NCBI GenBank assembly: GCA_038025085.1
Contig: CM076153.1
Coordinates: 23,287,001-23,351,000, forward strand
Direction: 5' to 3'
Length of the DNA stretch: 64,000 nt
Source of the DNA: Tetragonia tetragonoides
Lineage: Eukaryota > Streptophyta > Magnoliopsida > Caryophyllales > Aizoaceae
The notes beneath the pieces were generated by a model. That model did no database searches. It was not told the origin of the DNA and saw only the letters and a program-made list of their open reading frames with translations. This document shows, piece after piece, positions 12,399 to 23,681 of the stretch; the first letter of the stretch is position 1; each line of letters opens with the position of its first letter. The position numbers and the translations under genes are program-made.

Positions 12399-12689
12399 GG
12401 GGGGATGTGTTAAATTTTGGATGGAAAAGAAGGGGACAAAACATACGTATTTTGAGATTTGGGAGGGAAATGAAGGGGAGAGGGATCAACTAGTACAACA
12501 AAACGTCGTGCTATGTCATATATAAGGTCTTCATTAACGGGTTCTCCAAAATAGAGCACAGAGCAGACACGAGCAACATTATAAGGGCATTTGCTCGATT
12601 TTAAAATTTGATTGGGCACCAGCTGAATAAGTTTAGAATACGAGGGCACTAACTGGATTTTCCCTATAATTTTTCTTGACTGATTTGCG

Positions 12690-13420
12690 TCTCGTGGAAA
12701 AAGTGATTGAAACTTAAATCGCTCAATCTTACAACAATCATCATCATCATAATAATGGAGGAGGAGAGATAAAGTGAGTGGGTTTTGAAGGGCTCTCCTT
12801 CGAACGTGGGGAGGGGATAAACTAACTGTAAAGATAAAACAAAAAAATCAATCAAATTCTCGCAAAGGCCACTACTAAATAACCTCAAAGTGTTCCTAAA
12901 AGATATTTCCCAAAGTTTTTTTTTAAAAAAATGTCGGGAAGTACCTTTTGGAAGATGCATTTGTGACTCACTTGTCTTATAGTATTTTGTTTGTCCGGAA
13001 ATACCTTTCAAGAGACTTAGTTGTTCAGTGCTATTCATTGCTAGAATCCGGTGACTTGTACAAGTTTTTGAGCGATTTGTCATATATAGAAAAAGTGATT
13101 AAACATATGAAGCGCTCAATCCTATGAACTTCATCATCATCACGAAAACAGGGGAGGAGAGAGAAAGTGAGTAAATTTAGACTCTCATAAGATCATGGAT
13201 AGGAGATAAACTGATTAAACAACATTTAAAAACTCAACTGAAATTTTGCAAACAGCACCACAAAACAACCAAAACCATCCTAAAAGGCACTTGCCTACAG
13301 AATATTTTTGTATAAGGTAGTGAGTTACAAATTGCAAAAATGTACCTTTTAAAATATAGTTTCTGACAAACAAAAAAAGAACTAAAAAATGTGTTTTGAA
13401 CACTTCGAAGTCAGAATGCT
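12690..13420. repeat. Imperfect tandem duplication, ~390-bp period
   Basis: Both halves carry, in order, GAAAAAGTGATT, a CGCTCAAT(C) block, CATCATCATCA, a GGAGGAGAGA-(G/T)AAAGTGAGT block, GATAAACT, and a (C)CCTAAAAG block. The first series starts near 12695 and the second near 13087. Many point changes and indels show it is old. No coding content was recognised. Confidence 0.6.
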
Positions 13421-13568
13421 AGTTTAAACAAAGAACATAGTACCATTAACTGTGCTTCTAACCTTCGAATTCAGCTTTTGCTTGAGTTGGTTTATTCACA
13501 AGGTATATGTTGAAATCACGCGATCAAGAGATTATATGTTCGAATCCTAGGACCCACCCTAAACTTAC
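13421..13568. other. Intergenic spacer with a tRNA box-B-like motif
   Basis: GTTCGAATCCT near 13530-13541 matches the pol III box B seen in tRNAs and tRNA-derived SINEs. No convincing box A, cloverleaf or A-tail was found, so no RNA gene is called. Confidence 0.25.
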
Positions 13569-14071
13569 TGTAGGCACTAAAAATTTATTAAGTGCCTTAA
13601 TTAAATTTGATTAATTATTTTGGGTCAAAATTACATTTAGCTTAATTTAATTAATTAACCCCGAAAATTAATATGGGCTAAAAGCCATCAAAATGGGCTT
13701 ATATTTAACCCTTGGGCCAACCCACACATGATGGGCCAAATAAACAGTTAAATCAGCCAAACCCACAAGAAAAGACTACCAAGTCAAGAAATCGAGCCAG
13801 TCCATGACTACCAAGCCCGTTAGGGAATCAGAGCTCCTTGTTCCTCCCTATAAATACCGAAGTCTCACTTCATTCCAGATGTTGGAAAATCTACAAGCAA
13901 AAAGCCCTGCCAGAGCATTTCCTCCATCAAAATTGCTACATTGATCAAGATTTAAGTCTTTGAAGACCCTTGTTCAAGAACTTTTAAATTGAGAGACAGA
14001 ATCAGAGGATTTATATTATTTGTTCATTTTAACAGATAGAAAATACAGAGATTGTAGCGGAGAAAATCCTC
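13569..14071 (+). repeat. Element E: 5' LTR/leader, interrupted by element A
   Basis: Starts TGTAGGCACT and contains an inverted repeat GGCACT...AGTGCC at its end (13572-13595). A TATA box CTATAAATA lies near 13849-13857, and a transcribed-looking leader runs up to 14071. Element A then inserts, duplicating TCCTC. The sequence continues at 31286 and leads into E's gag frames. The LTR's 3' boundary and primer-binding site were not found. The call as E's LTR rests on promoter-like content and continuity across element A. Confidence 0.5.
14067..14071. repeat. Left target-site duplication of element A
   Basis: TCCTC, repeated at 31286-31290 directly after the right LTR. Confidence 0.9.
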
Positions 14072-14394
14072 TGTAGACACCCTAATCGGTTCTCATCCCC
14101 TGACACCGCAACGCCCGATAATGATGGTAATGGATTAACATGGACGTAAGTAGAAAAGGACATTGCTCGGAAATCTAGACCCAAATTCCTTGAAACCTCA
14201 GTCTTTGGATAGCCCTTGTTATAAGGATTCCAACGCCTTTGACCTTGTCTCAATCAGGTTCCCGGGTCAAGAGATATCGCGTCTTGAAGATTTGGGTCAA
14301 AACCGCTCAATCCCGGCCCCCTGGGTCAGCCCAAGGGCATTTTCGTAATTTACAGAGCACAAAAAGTCAAAAACCATAGTCACGCGCGCGCCGT

Positions 14395-14520
14395 CAGGAT
14401 CGGCGGCTTTCGCAGGCTGCTCGGCGGCCAGCGCGTGACAACGGGGGCAATTAGGCCAGCCGCTGGCCCCAGCGGCCAGCCGCGGGCCCTGACTGCCCTT
14501 CGTGTGGCCGCTGAACCAGT
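14395..14520 (+). promoter_or_regulatory. GC-rich box cluster in U3
   Basis: Repeated CGGCGGC, GGCCAGCCGC and GGCCGCTGA units lie 70-190 bp upstream of the TATA box. Similar clusters precede both antisense genes. Some copies elsewhere contain AGCCGCC, the GCC-box core bound by ERF-type plant factors (family knowledge). Its use here is inference. Confidence 0.5.
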
Positions 14521-14587
14521 TTTTTGGCTGGGCCGAGTTTTGGCGCCGGGCTTCTTGCCCTAAGCCCCTAAATTCGTCCGCTAACTC

Positions 14588-14595
14588 TATAAATA
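14588..14595 (+). promoter_or_regulatory. TATA box of element A 5' LTR
   Basis: TATAAATA, present at the same LTR position in the other two copies (30283-30290 plus; 53875-53882 minus). Confidence 0.75.
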
Positions 14596-15589
14596 CTCCC
14601 TTTCACCCTCTTTTGGAAGAGGTCAGTCAGTTCACAATTTTTAGAGCATTGAGAGCACATATTTCCCCAAATCAAAGAGAATTCAAAAATGTGAAGATTC
14701 AAGCAAGCAATACACCTAGCCTAGCACCCAAGATCAAAGAGCAATCCTAATTCTACTAGTCCCGTTCGAATCGAACGTCCAGGTTAACCATCCTGAGGGC
14801 CTAACTCTTTATTAAATCTTTTGTTTTATCGTTTATTAATCACATTTATTTAGCTTTTGATTATGGTTGAATAAACTTGCAAGTTTTGGGTTTTGTACAT
14901 AATTATGCATGGTTAGTTAATATAAAGTTAGCACCTTTTTATTAGTTTATGCAAGTTTGCATCTTTTCATAGTTTTGCATGCATATAGTAGCCTCCTAGG
15001 TTTATTCTAGCATAAAGTTATTATCTTGCCATCATTAATATTCGTTTAAAGTTACTAACGGTTTTATTGATGTGCATATGCAACGCTTGACGCGTTTAGC
15101 AAAGTTGGTAGGTTGGAGCGTTAATTTAATACTTTATATCTTGTTTATGCTTGTTAATAGTATGCATGTGAATTGAATATAAATTGTGCAAAGAGATAAC
15201 ATAGGTAATTTGGTTGTTCTTAACCCTCCTAGTTAATTTAGTACCTTGGACGACCGGATTTGCATGGAACCATATAGTATAAATAAATATTTGACATGGA
15301 TAAGCTTAGTAGAGGCCGTTTATACGGGCGATATAGATGATATTCGTTTTGTTTATTTTTTACCTACATCCCCAAACTCAATCCTTAGTCCCCATGGCAT
15401 GAGTCAACTCCCAATAGGAATTGGGGTGCACTTTTGATGGTTTCGAATTGTTTCCTTAAAAATTGGTGGAGCCTTCTTATTTGCAAATTGTTCTTTATAA
15501 TTAATTTGAATCGTATATACTATTTAAGAACCATTAATTCCAACTAAAAGTATGTCGAATAGGCGCCGGAAAGGCGAGGGTTCTTACAG

Positions 15590-15607
15590 TGGCGACTTCA
15601 CTGAGGA
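15590..15607 (+). other. Primer-binding site of element A
   Basis: TGGCGACTTCACTGAGGA, one base after the LTR. The initial TGG pairs with tRNA CCA; the tRNA species was not identified. Confidence 0.75.
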
Positions 15608-16609
15608 TATGATTTAATAAGAGGATGTAATTCGAACACTTATCCATGTCGATAATTTATTTTAGCTATTTGGTTTGATTACCGTATGTGTTTATTTTCT
15701 TTGCTTTTGCATCCATATCATTCATACTGCATGCGTTATCATCGCAAGATGTCGAAAGACATCACCACTCCATAAACAGGATTTACCCTTTGGAATATTG
15801 TCTATGACTTAGGCCAGTGACCCACTCGGTCCGAATTACCTTTGCACATAGTCATATTCCACCCCATGGCATTCACATGTTTCCATTCGAGACGTGTAAA
15901 ACGGTACGTCTAGTCTTACTATGAACCCCATAGATGACAAAACGCATCCGGTCGTGGGTTACCTTATCCAACCATAGATTGTGTCAACTATTGCATTATG
16001 TCCCATAGTCCATATCAAGGTGCTAATTGGTTTACTTGCTATATTATTATTACTTGTTTCCTTGATATGTGATTAGTTTCCATAGAATATTAGGTTTAGA
16101 TCCCCCCTTAGGATTCTTTTATTGAGTTCTGGTTAGGGAAGGTTTCCCTTTTGTTTGCTTGTACGTTTTGTCAAGTTTACAAATAAAGTCTAGGATCTTT
16201 TCTTTTTAGGATGTAGAATCCCTGTATGACTTCGATGATGCTAGTGACCATGTTAGGAAGACGTTCCTTTCCATAAGAATTAGATTGCATACAAATAATA
16301 TATTCCCGTCAATGATCTTTCACCAAATAAAAAAAGGAGTCCAATTTTATTCCATATGCAAGTCAACAGTATATCTTTTCCTTAAATTAGGGAATTTCAT
16401 CCCATATGCAAGTCAAGAGTATTTGTTATTTTAATAAAATCGAAAGATCATTGACTAGAATATGCTATTCACATAAAATCACGTCCTTCCCAAAAGATCA
16501 CCATGTTAAGGATTAGTGCTAGATTCTTTTCCCACATTTGTTTTAAAATAAAACCTTTTATTCTGTGGAGGTTCCCATTTATTTTCTATTTTCTTAAACG
16601 GGCCTTTTT
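15608..16609 (+). other. Element A 5' untranslated leader
   Basis: About 1 kb without a plausible gene, between primer-binding site and gag. It has a short direct repeat (CCATATGCAAGTCAA near 16353 and 16403). It would hold packaging and dimerisation signals in the family, but none is recognisable by eye. Confidence 0.6.
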
Positions 16610-18560
16610 ATGTCCAGAATTGGTAGAAGTAAAGGTCCCCGTCCTAGGAAGTGGGAGAGACACGAGTCCAGCAAGAGGTTAGTTCACAAGTTGTCGTTCG
16701 AACCTTCACCACAAGCACAGTTCGTGGGCCCCATTTGGCTCGATTACCTTCGTACACCGCCATTGTCACCTCAAGCCTCACGACCCTATTCACCTAAGTC
16801 CGGTATGTCTGGAGACGCTGAGAGAACCGCTGACCAAAAGATGGATGACCTTTTAGCCCAAATGGTCGCCATGAATGCTAGATTCACTGATATGGAAGCC
16901 CGTGTCGCCAAGTTGGATCCCCCTACTAGGGATGATGATGAGCCCAAACTCAATGAGGAAAAGGACGAATCCCCACTAAAGAGGTCCAAGAGATTCAAGC
17001 CAAGCTGAACAGGCTTGAATCCGTCCTAGGCAAGAGTTGTGTCTTCAATGACATGATCATCAATTCAGAAGGCTATGCTCCCCACATTAAGGAAAAGTTG
17101 CCCACTAAGTTTTCCATGCCTGAAGTTCCCACCTTCAAAGGAACGGACGATCCACAAGATCACATTAGAGCTTTTACTACTGCATTGGGCCTTAGAGGTA
17201 TTGAACAAGAGCTGTATGTTCACCTCATTCCCCAAACCTTGGATCCTGCTGTCAGGGCCTGGTTCTTCAAGTTGCCCACCCAAAAGCTGGAAAAATGAGA
17301 AGATCTATCCACATTATTCCTCCAGAGATATGCTGACAATGTCTTGCTACCCATGGCATTGAGAGAGTTGGACATCACCAAGCAAGGTGATAAAGAAGGG
17401 TTCACCAATTTCGTGAGAAGATGGAGAACTAAGGTAGCTGAAATGATCGATCGCCAGTCTGAAAGGGACCAAATCCGAATGCCAGTCCAGAATTTGGCAT
17501 CTGAATACCGCGAACACATGAAGTTTCAACCCATAACCACCTATGCCCAACTAACAGAAGTAGGCATGGCCACTGAAGATGATCAAGTCCAAAGAGGGAA
17601 GAACAAGGTCACTTACAATAACAAAACAAGTGGATATAAGGATAAGAAATACACCAATACCAACCATACCTCCACGAGTAAAGGAAATGATGTGAACGCC
17701 ATAGCTGATAGACGTCCAAGAAGGTACACTCCCCTCGGAATGACTTATGTCAAAGCTCTAGACAAGTTGATCAAAGGAGACTATCTACATCCGATTGGGC
17801 CTACTCCCGATCCACCTGTAGAGAAAAGATCACCATACTGGAACGAATCTGCATTCTGCAAATACCATAGGGGGCGCGGGCACGACACTGAAAGGTGTTA
17901 CACTCTTAAAGATAAAATCCAAGATTTGTTCGATAATGGCACCATACCATTGCCTAAAGATGCACCACCACCCAGCAACAATAGTAATCCCCTTGGGAAT
18001 TCTTTTGCCATTGACACGGAAGAAGGGTTTGATCCATCTTATCTGATCACACCTATTGGACATGCCATACCACCATACCCAAGCCCAAGGCCCACGCTGG
18101 ATGTTTGCGGCCTTTGGGATAGCGATGAGGAAGATAATGGATCATATACTGATCCAGAAGATGTATTGACTCCTCAAGTCCATGACATAGCTAATGGCAA
18201 AGCCTGGTATGATATCTCTGATGATGAGAAAGAAGAGGATGATAAGGCCCTAAACTATCTCACTAGATCAGGACGCCAATTCAGGCCCGAAAACATCTAT
18301 ATGGATCCATCCCAAATCCAACCCGTAGAGCCAGTGGCCATCCCCAATAGGGATTCGGCCCAAAGAGAAATGGCAAAAGAGGACGATGGGACCAACATTC
18401 TCAAACAACTACAAAGAACAAAAGCTGACAGATCCATCTGGCAACTATTGACCACTTCTATCACTCATAGAAGGGCCGTGCTAGAGGCCTTGAATGCAAC
18501 TACCATTTCTCCAAATGCTACCCCCGAAGAGGCAGTCAACCTACTGGTCCAAGGAAAGTC
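16610..18560 (+). pseudogene. gag: Element A gag (broken)
   Basis: Encodes the capsid/nucleocapsid polyprotein. The ATG at 16610 starts a basic, Pro-rich N terminus and a heptad-rich segment (MDDLLAQMVAMNARF). A 1-base shift near 16980 moves the frame; it then reads KFSMPEVPTFKGTDDPQDHI, typical of plant gypsy Gag. A TGA at 17296-17298 replaces a Trp codon (EK*EDLSTLF), after which the same frame runs on to 19086. The Gag core (FTNFVRRWRTKV) and a zinc-knuckle-like CKYHRGRGHDTERC (17857-17898) follow, then an acidic linker. Broken by one frameshift and one stop. Confidence 0.88.
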
Positions 18561-18599
18561 ATCTACGCCCATCACTTTTTCTGACAAAGACCTACCACC

Positions 18600-19086
18600 T
18601 GAGGGTATTCACCACAACAAAGCCCTCTATTTTACTGTAATCTGTCAACAAAGACAAGTCCCTATGACTTTAGTCGATAATGGCTCTGCTGTAAATGTAT
18701 GCCCCTGGAGGAATGCTGAACACCTCAAAATAGACTGCAACAACCTCGCGCATTCCGCACAAGGACTAAGGGCTTACGATAATTCCAAGAGGAACGTATT
18801 GGGTACCTTTTCCATGAACATAAATATTGGGCCCATCGAGAAAATGGTCCAGTTTCATGTAATTGACATTCTGGCTACCTTCAACCTACTCTTAGGAAGG
18901 CCTTGGTTACACGGGCTAAATGCCGTAGCCTCAACCCTACATCAAAAAGTAAAGCTATCCTTGGCAGGATCCACCTTAAAAGTCTGCGCGGATACTATGG
19001 TAGCCCAGATTAAGAAAGCTCCAGTCCTAAAGATAGAGCATAATGAGCAAGACGAGGAGTTTTGGGGCTTTGAGATGAGAAGATAG
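18600..19086 (+). pseudogene. Element A aspartic protease
   Basis: In the same frame as the C-terminal part of gag, so part of a Gag-Pro fusion. The active-site strand reads TLVDNGSAVNVCP (18666-18704), the DNG variant usual in this lineage, followed by the second-half motif FNLLLGRPWLH (~18882-18914). The enzyme cleaves Gag-Pol. The frame stops at 19086 (TAG), and the next pol segment is in another frame. The domain itself looks unbroken; the reading through to RT is not. Confidence 0.85.
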
Positions 19087-21500
19087 CCTTCATAGAAAAA
19101 ATAGAGCCCACACTTAACGTGAATGCTTTACTCAGAAAGCAAGGCCACTTCCCACGCACCACTTTGGGCCCACATCCCAAGATAGCTCAAACCTGCTGGA
19201 ATACCAAGATAAAAAATGATCTGTTTGGGCTAGGCTACAAGCCCACAAGGCAAGAAGTTAGGACTTACATATCCAAAGTGATGGCTAAGAAAAGAGCCCG
19301 TGCGGCTAACAAACCCGTTCCACACAGCATGGATCCTTATCCCCTTACCCTCAATGGGCAATTTCTTCAAGAAGGCGACTCATATCCTTACTATGGATTC
19401 CCTGAACCATGCGCGATCAACGGGATCCTAATACCAGGCTTTGAGGCATTCCAAGACTGCTTCACCATGAGTGAAGACGCACCCATACCTCCTAATGAGG
19501 ACCAATCCACTAAAGATTGGGCTAGTGACATGACACCCAATGACTTTGGGCTCTTATTCGGCGAAGAACGCCGTCAGTACTACGAGACAACTACCAAACT
19601 TCCCATTACTGTGCTTTTTAATGAAGATTTCGACCCGTCCAAGCTGATCGCCCCAATCGGGCCCGACCGCACCACCTGGAAGCATGAGACGAAATGGACT
19701 CCAGTCAAGGGAGCCAAGTACAAGTTCACAATCCGCAACGGCCCTACAAGAGGGCCCAGTTCCGATTCTGAGTCTGATTCCGAGTCCGAGTCTGATTCCG
19801 AGTCTGTTATCCTAGAAGTGTCGGGTAGTCCACCCCAGTCTATTCCTTCTACTACTAAGGTCCTTAGTGATGACCTCATTGATGTATTGTCCGCTTCTAT
19901 TAATATTATGAACGTCGATTTTGCTTACTTGGATTGCCTCACTGCTAATAATTCAGAAGATATAGCGGAATTGCCAAAAGAAGTTATTAAAGCACTAATC
20001 GAATATGAGCAAAAGACCTCAATAGTCGAAGAAACTGAGACAATAAACATTGCAACTAATGATGAGCCTCGCCACGTGCAAATAGGCTTGTCTTTAACAT
20101 CTAATGAACGTGAACAATTCGTAACACTCCTAAAGGATTATACGGATGTTTTCGCCTGGTCCTACAAGGACATGCCAGGCAAAGACCGCAAAATTGCTCA
20201 GCATACCATTCCACCAAACCCCGACTGCAAACCAGTCAAACAAAAGTTAAGAAGAATAAAGCCAGAGTGGGCTCTTAAGATCAAAGAAGAGGTCCAGAAA
20301 CAACTAGAGGCAGGCTTCATAAGAGTGGCCGATTACCCCGATTGGGTAGCCAACATTGTCTTAGTCCCAAAAAAGGACGGACGGGTCCGAATGTGTGTAG
20401 ACTTTAGGGACTTGAACAAAGCAAGTCTGAAAGACGAATTTCCTTGCCTCACATAAATGTCTTAGTAGATAACACCGCCGGACACGCCCTTTTATCGTTT
20501 ATGGACGGGTACGCAGGATATAACCAGGTCCTAATGGCCAAAGAGGACGAAGAGAAAACCACTTTCATCACACAGTGGGGCACTTATTGCTATAAGGTAA
20601 TGTCATTCGGGCTTAAGAATGCAGGAGCTACATACCAAAGAACTGCTACCACCTTACTTCACGACATGATGCATAAGGAGGCTGAAGTGTATGTAGATGA
20701 TATGATCATAAAGTCCAAAGACAGAGAGGGGCATGTACCCTCACTCCAAAAGTTCTTTGACAAGCTCAGGAAGTACAATATGAGGCTTAATCCCAAGAAG
20801 TGCGCATTCGGAGTCACATCCGGCAAACTTCTAGGATTTGTCATAAGCGCCAGAGGAATAGAAATTGATCCATCCAAGATCAAAGCCATAATAGACATGC
20901 CAAGTCCAAGGACAGAGAAAGAAATAAAAGGCTTTCTGGGGATAATCCAGTACATTAGCAGGTTCATTTCCAAATTAACCATCACATGTGAGCCCATATT
21001 CAAGAAACTCAAAAAAGAGGTAAAGACAAAATGGGACGAGCAATGCCAAAAGGCCTTTGACAAAATTAAAGCCTATCTATCCGAACCACCTGTTCTAGTA
21101 CCGCCCATTCCAGGCATGCCTCTAATCCTCTACCTTACAGTCACAGAAACATCAATGGGGGCCATGCTAGCCCAAGAAGTAGACAAGGAAGAGAAAGCTA
21201 TATACTATGTGAGCAAGAAGTTTCTGGAATACGAAACCCGCTATTCATCCCTAGAAAAGACATGCTTAGCTTTGGTAGCAACTACTAAAAGGCTACGGCA
21301 TTACATGCTCCAGCACACGATCCACATAAGATCGAGAGAAAATCCATTGAAATACATATTCGAAAAGCCCATACTGAACGACAGGATAGCAACATGGACA
21401 GTCCTCCTCTCAGAATCTGACCTCAAATTTGAGCATCAAAAGGCCATAAAAGGGCATGCTATCTCGGAATACTTAGCCGACCAAGCCATAAACGAGTCGG
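19087..21500 (+). pseudogene. pol: Element A reverse transcriptase and first RNase H (broken)
   Basis: Frame 19119-20456 gives a long pre-RT linker with a Ser/Asp/Glu repeat (19757-19805), then the RT start: DVFAWSYKDMPG, GFIRVADYPDWVANIVLVPK, RMCVDFRDLNKA. One base is missing near 20440. The next frame (20444-21757) continues with LSFMDGYAGYNQ, FGLKNAGATYQR, the catalytic YVDD (20690-20701) and the thumb. The retroviral-type RNase H follows (LILYLTVTETSMGAML, YSSLEKTCLAL). It copies element RNA to DNA. The only obvious lesion within RT is the frameshift; the catalytic residues are present. Confidence 0.92.
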
Positions 21501-21539
21501 ATCACAAGGAAGAATACCACTTTCCGGACGAGGGGGTTA

Positions 21540-22080
21540 TGACCCTAGATACTGAAACTTGGCAACTATACTTTGATGGAGCATTCAACCAAAAGGGCTT
21601 CGGGGTAGGAGTACTAATAGTATCCCCCGAAGGTGCGCACACACCTATTTCAGTCAAACTAGACCATGAGGTTACAAATAATGGCGCCGAGTATGAAGCT
21701 TGCATAATAGGACTACAATCCGCCATAAGCCTTGGCATCAAAACACTCCGAGTCTAGGGGGACTCGTCACTCATAATTAACCAAATTTCCAAGGTGTGGA
21801 AGGTTAAAAGTGAATCCCTGGCACTCTACCAGGAATACTTAGATAAGATCATAGTGTATTTCAATCAAATACACTTTACATACTTTCCACATGAAGATAA
21901 TCAATTTGCAGACGCCTTGGCTAAATTAGCAAGCATGATCAATATACCTGAAACCATCCGGATGATCCCCTCTATGTACAAAGGAGATATGAGCCTTCAT
22001 ATTGTGACGCTTTGGAAGTGTTCCACGATGAAGAAGACAAATGGTACACTGACATAAGAAATCTGCTTGTTTACCAGCTC
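21540..22080 (+). pseudogene. Element A second (archaeal-type) RNase H, broken
   Basis: WQLYFDGA (first Asp), NNGAEYEACIIGL (Glu) and DNQFADALAKLA (last Asp) give the carboxylate pattern of the extra RNase H that marks Tat elements. A TAG at 21755-21757 replaces a Tyr codon just before GDSSLI, which holds another catalytic Asp. Further on, near 21990, a 1-base shift breaks the linker to integrase. Element B has an open frame at both places. Confidence 0.88.
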
Positions 22081-23287
22081 TACCCTCCTGATTCTAGGCC
22101 CAGAGCCTAAAAAGCGCTCAAAAGGCTTGCGGCCCAATTCTTAGAAGTACAAAGTCAAATATACAAGAAAAGCCCAAACGGAGTCAACCTCCTATGCCTA
22201 GGTACCGAGAGGGCCCATAAGGTCCTAAGAGATGTACATGCAGGGGTATGTGGACCGCACATGAACGGTATGATGCTATCCAGGAAAATAATAAGGCTTG
22301 GGTATTATTGGACCACAATGGGAAAGGACTGCTGTGAATTTGTCAAAAGATGCATACAATGCCAGACCCATGCGAATCTACAACATCTGCCACCAAGCCC
22401 ACTATATACCTTCACCTCGCCTTGGCCTTTCTCAGGTTGGGGAATCAACATCATCGGTAAAATAACCCCCGACGGGAAAAGGAGGTCACGAACATATCCT
22501 AGTCGCAATCGACTATTTTAGTAAATGGGTTGAAGCGCAATCATACGCAAAGCTCAAAGCAAAGCATGTAGTTAAGTTCATTAAGAATAACATAATAGCC
22601 AGATATGGGGTTCCCCAAGAAATCATCAGTGATAATGGGTCACACTTCATGAAAGAAGTGATTGAGCTGTTGGACCAATTTAAAATCCAGCATCGAAAGT
22701 CGTCACCCTACAGGCCGCAAAAAAACGGCGCAGTAGAGGCAGCTGACAAAAACATCAAGAAAATCATTGAAAGAATGTCAGAAAATTATCATGAGTGGCC
22801 AGACAAGCTGCCATTCGCACTTTGGGGTTATAGGACGTCAGTTTGCGCATCAACGGGAGCAACACCCTACTCCCTGGTTTACGGAATGGAAGTCGTATTA
22901 CCGATTGAGCTAGAAATCCCATCTCTAAGGATCGTTCTAGAAAGTCAAATCCCCGAGGTGGATTGGGTCCAAACCCGCTATGACCAATTAGTCCTGCTAG
23001 ATGAGAAAAGGCTGCAAGCTTTGCACAACGTAAGAGTCTATCAAAAAAGACTAACCAGGCATTTTAACCAAAGGCTCAAAATGAGGGACCTTAAGGTTGG
23101 AGACTTGGTACTTAAGGAAGTAAGGGCCAATGTAACCGACCCAATAGGTAAATTTTGACCCAACTGGTCAGGCCCATTTATCATTACAAAGATCTTGACA
23201 TGCGGTGCTGCAAGATTGGCAGATTTAGACAGAATTGAATTTAGTCAATGGATAAACATGGATCAATTAAAGAGGTTCTATGCTTAG
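22081..23287 (+). pseudogene. Element A integrase (broken)
   Basis: The HHCC zinc finger (VHAGVCGPH...CIQCQTH), then the core with LVAIDYFSKWVEA (Asp 1), ISDNGSHF (Asp 2) and NGAVEAADKNIKK (Glu), and a C-terminal part ending MDQLKRFYA, stop at 23285-23287. Lesions: a stop in the linker (RA*KAL, ~22107), a 1-base shift near 22485, and an Arg to TGA change at 23156-23158. It inserts the cDNA into chromosomes. The catalytic triad is intact, unlike in element B. Confidence 0.92.
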
Positions 23288-23366
23288 GCAAGACACCCAA
23301 TATAGTACTTTCGAGAGGCCCACACAAGGCTAACTAATCCCGAGAAAAAAAAAAAAAAAACGGATA

Positions 23367-23407
23367 AGAAGTACGAGCGACCTGATTCCCCTAAAAGGAT
23401 ACGTAGG
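23367..23407 (+). promoter_or_regulatory. Conserved post-integrase motif (element A)
   Basis: AGAAGTACGAGCGACCTGAT, a few bases, then AAAAGGATACGTAGG. A near-identical motif follows integrase in element B and a looser one in element E. Short and noncoding; function unknown. Confidence 0.6.
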
Positions 23408-23681
23408 ACAACCCAATTACAATTGGGCCCGGCCCCTTCATCAAATTCGCGTTCAAAAGTTGTTAAAATATTGTGCACATACTAAACACAAGGTTGCAAT
23501 AATAAAGTAAGCATGTCTCCATAAATAATAATAAAGTCCATTACAAGACTTGGCAATTTCTAAATAATAAAAACAAATTAACTAAATCTAAAAAAGGGGG
23601 CACATCACCCTTATTGAATTTAAAACAAATAAAAGACAATCCTAAGCTAAGACATGCTCCAAAAGAGTATTACCTAATAGA

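Larger units (their letters stand above)
14072..15588 (+). repeat. Element A 5' LTR
   Basis: Begins TGTAGACACCCTAATCGG and ends GGGTTCTTACA. It matches 29768-31285 and, on the minus strand, 52879-54384 almost throughout. Inside are a GC-rich U3 block (14395-14520) and a TATA box at 14588. Short frames inside it (for example at 14502 and 15246) recur because the LTR recurs and are not genes. Confidence 0.95.

Noticed and set aside
13500..13560. Possible tRNA or SINE (GTTCGAATCCT box B)
   Set aside because: No matching box A, cloverleaf or A-tail.
14502..14750. 82-residue frame starting MWPLNQFFGWAEFW, repeated at 30197 and in reverse at 53786
   Set aside because: It lies across the promoter region of the LTR and recurs only because the LTR recurs. 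No domain, and it is altered in the third copy.
15246..15437. 63-100 residue frame with MEPYSINKYLTWISLVEA, also at 30942 and 52964
   Set aside because: U5 part of the LTR. It contains the conserved U5 noncoding element and differs in length between copies, so coding is unlikely.
19580..19879. Acidic Ser/Asp/Glu repeat as a separate minus-strand gene
   Set aside because: Mirror of the Ser/Asp/Glu repeat in the pre-RT linker of element A; palindromic codon use makes both strands look open.
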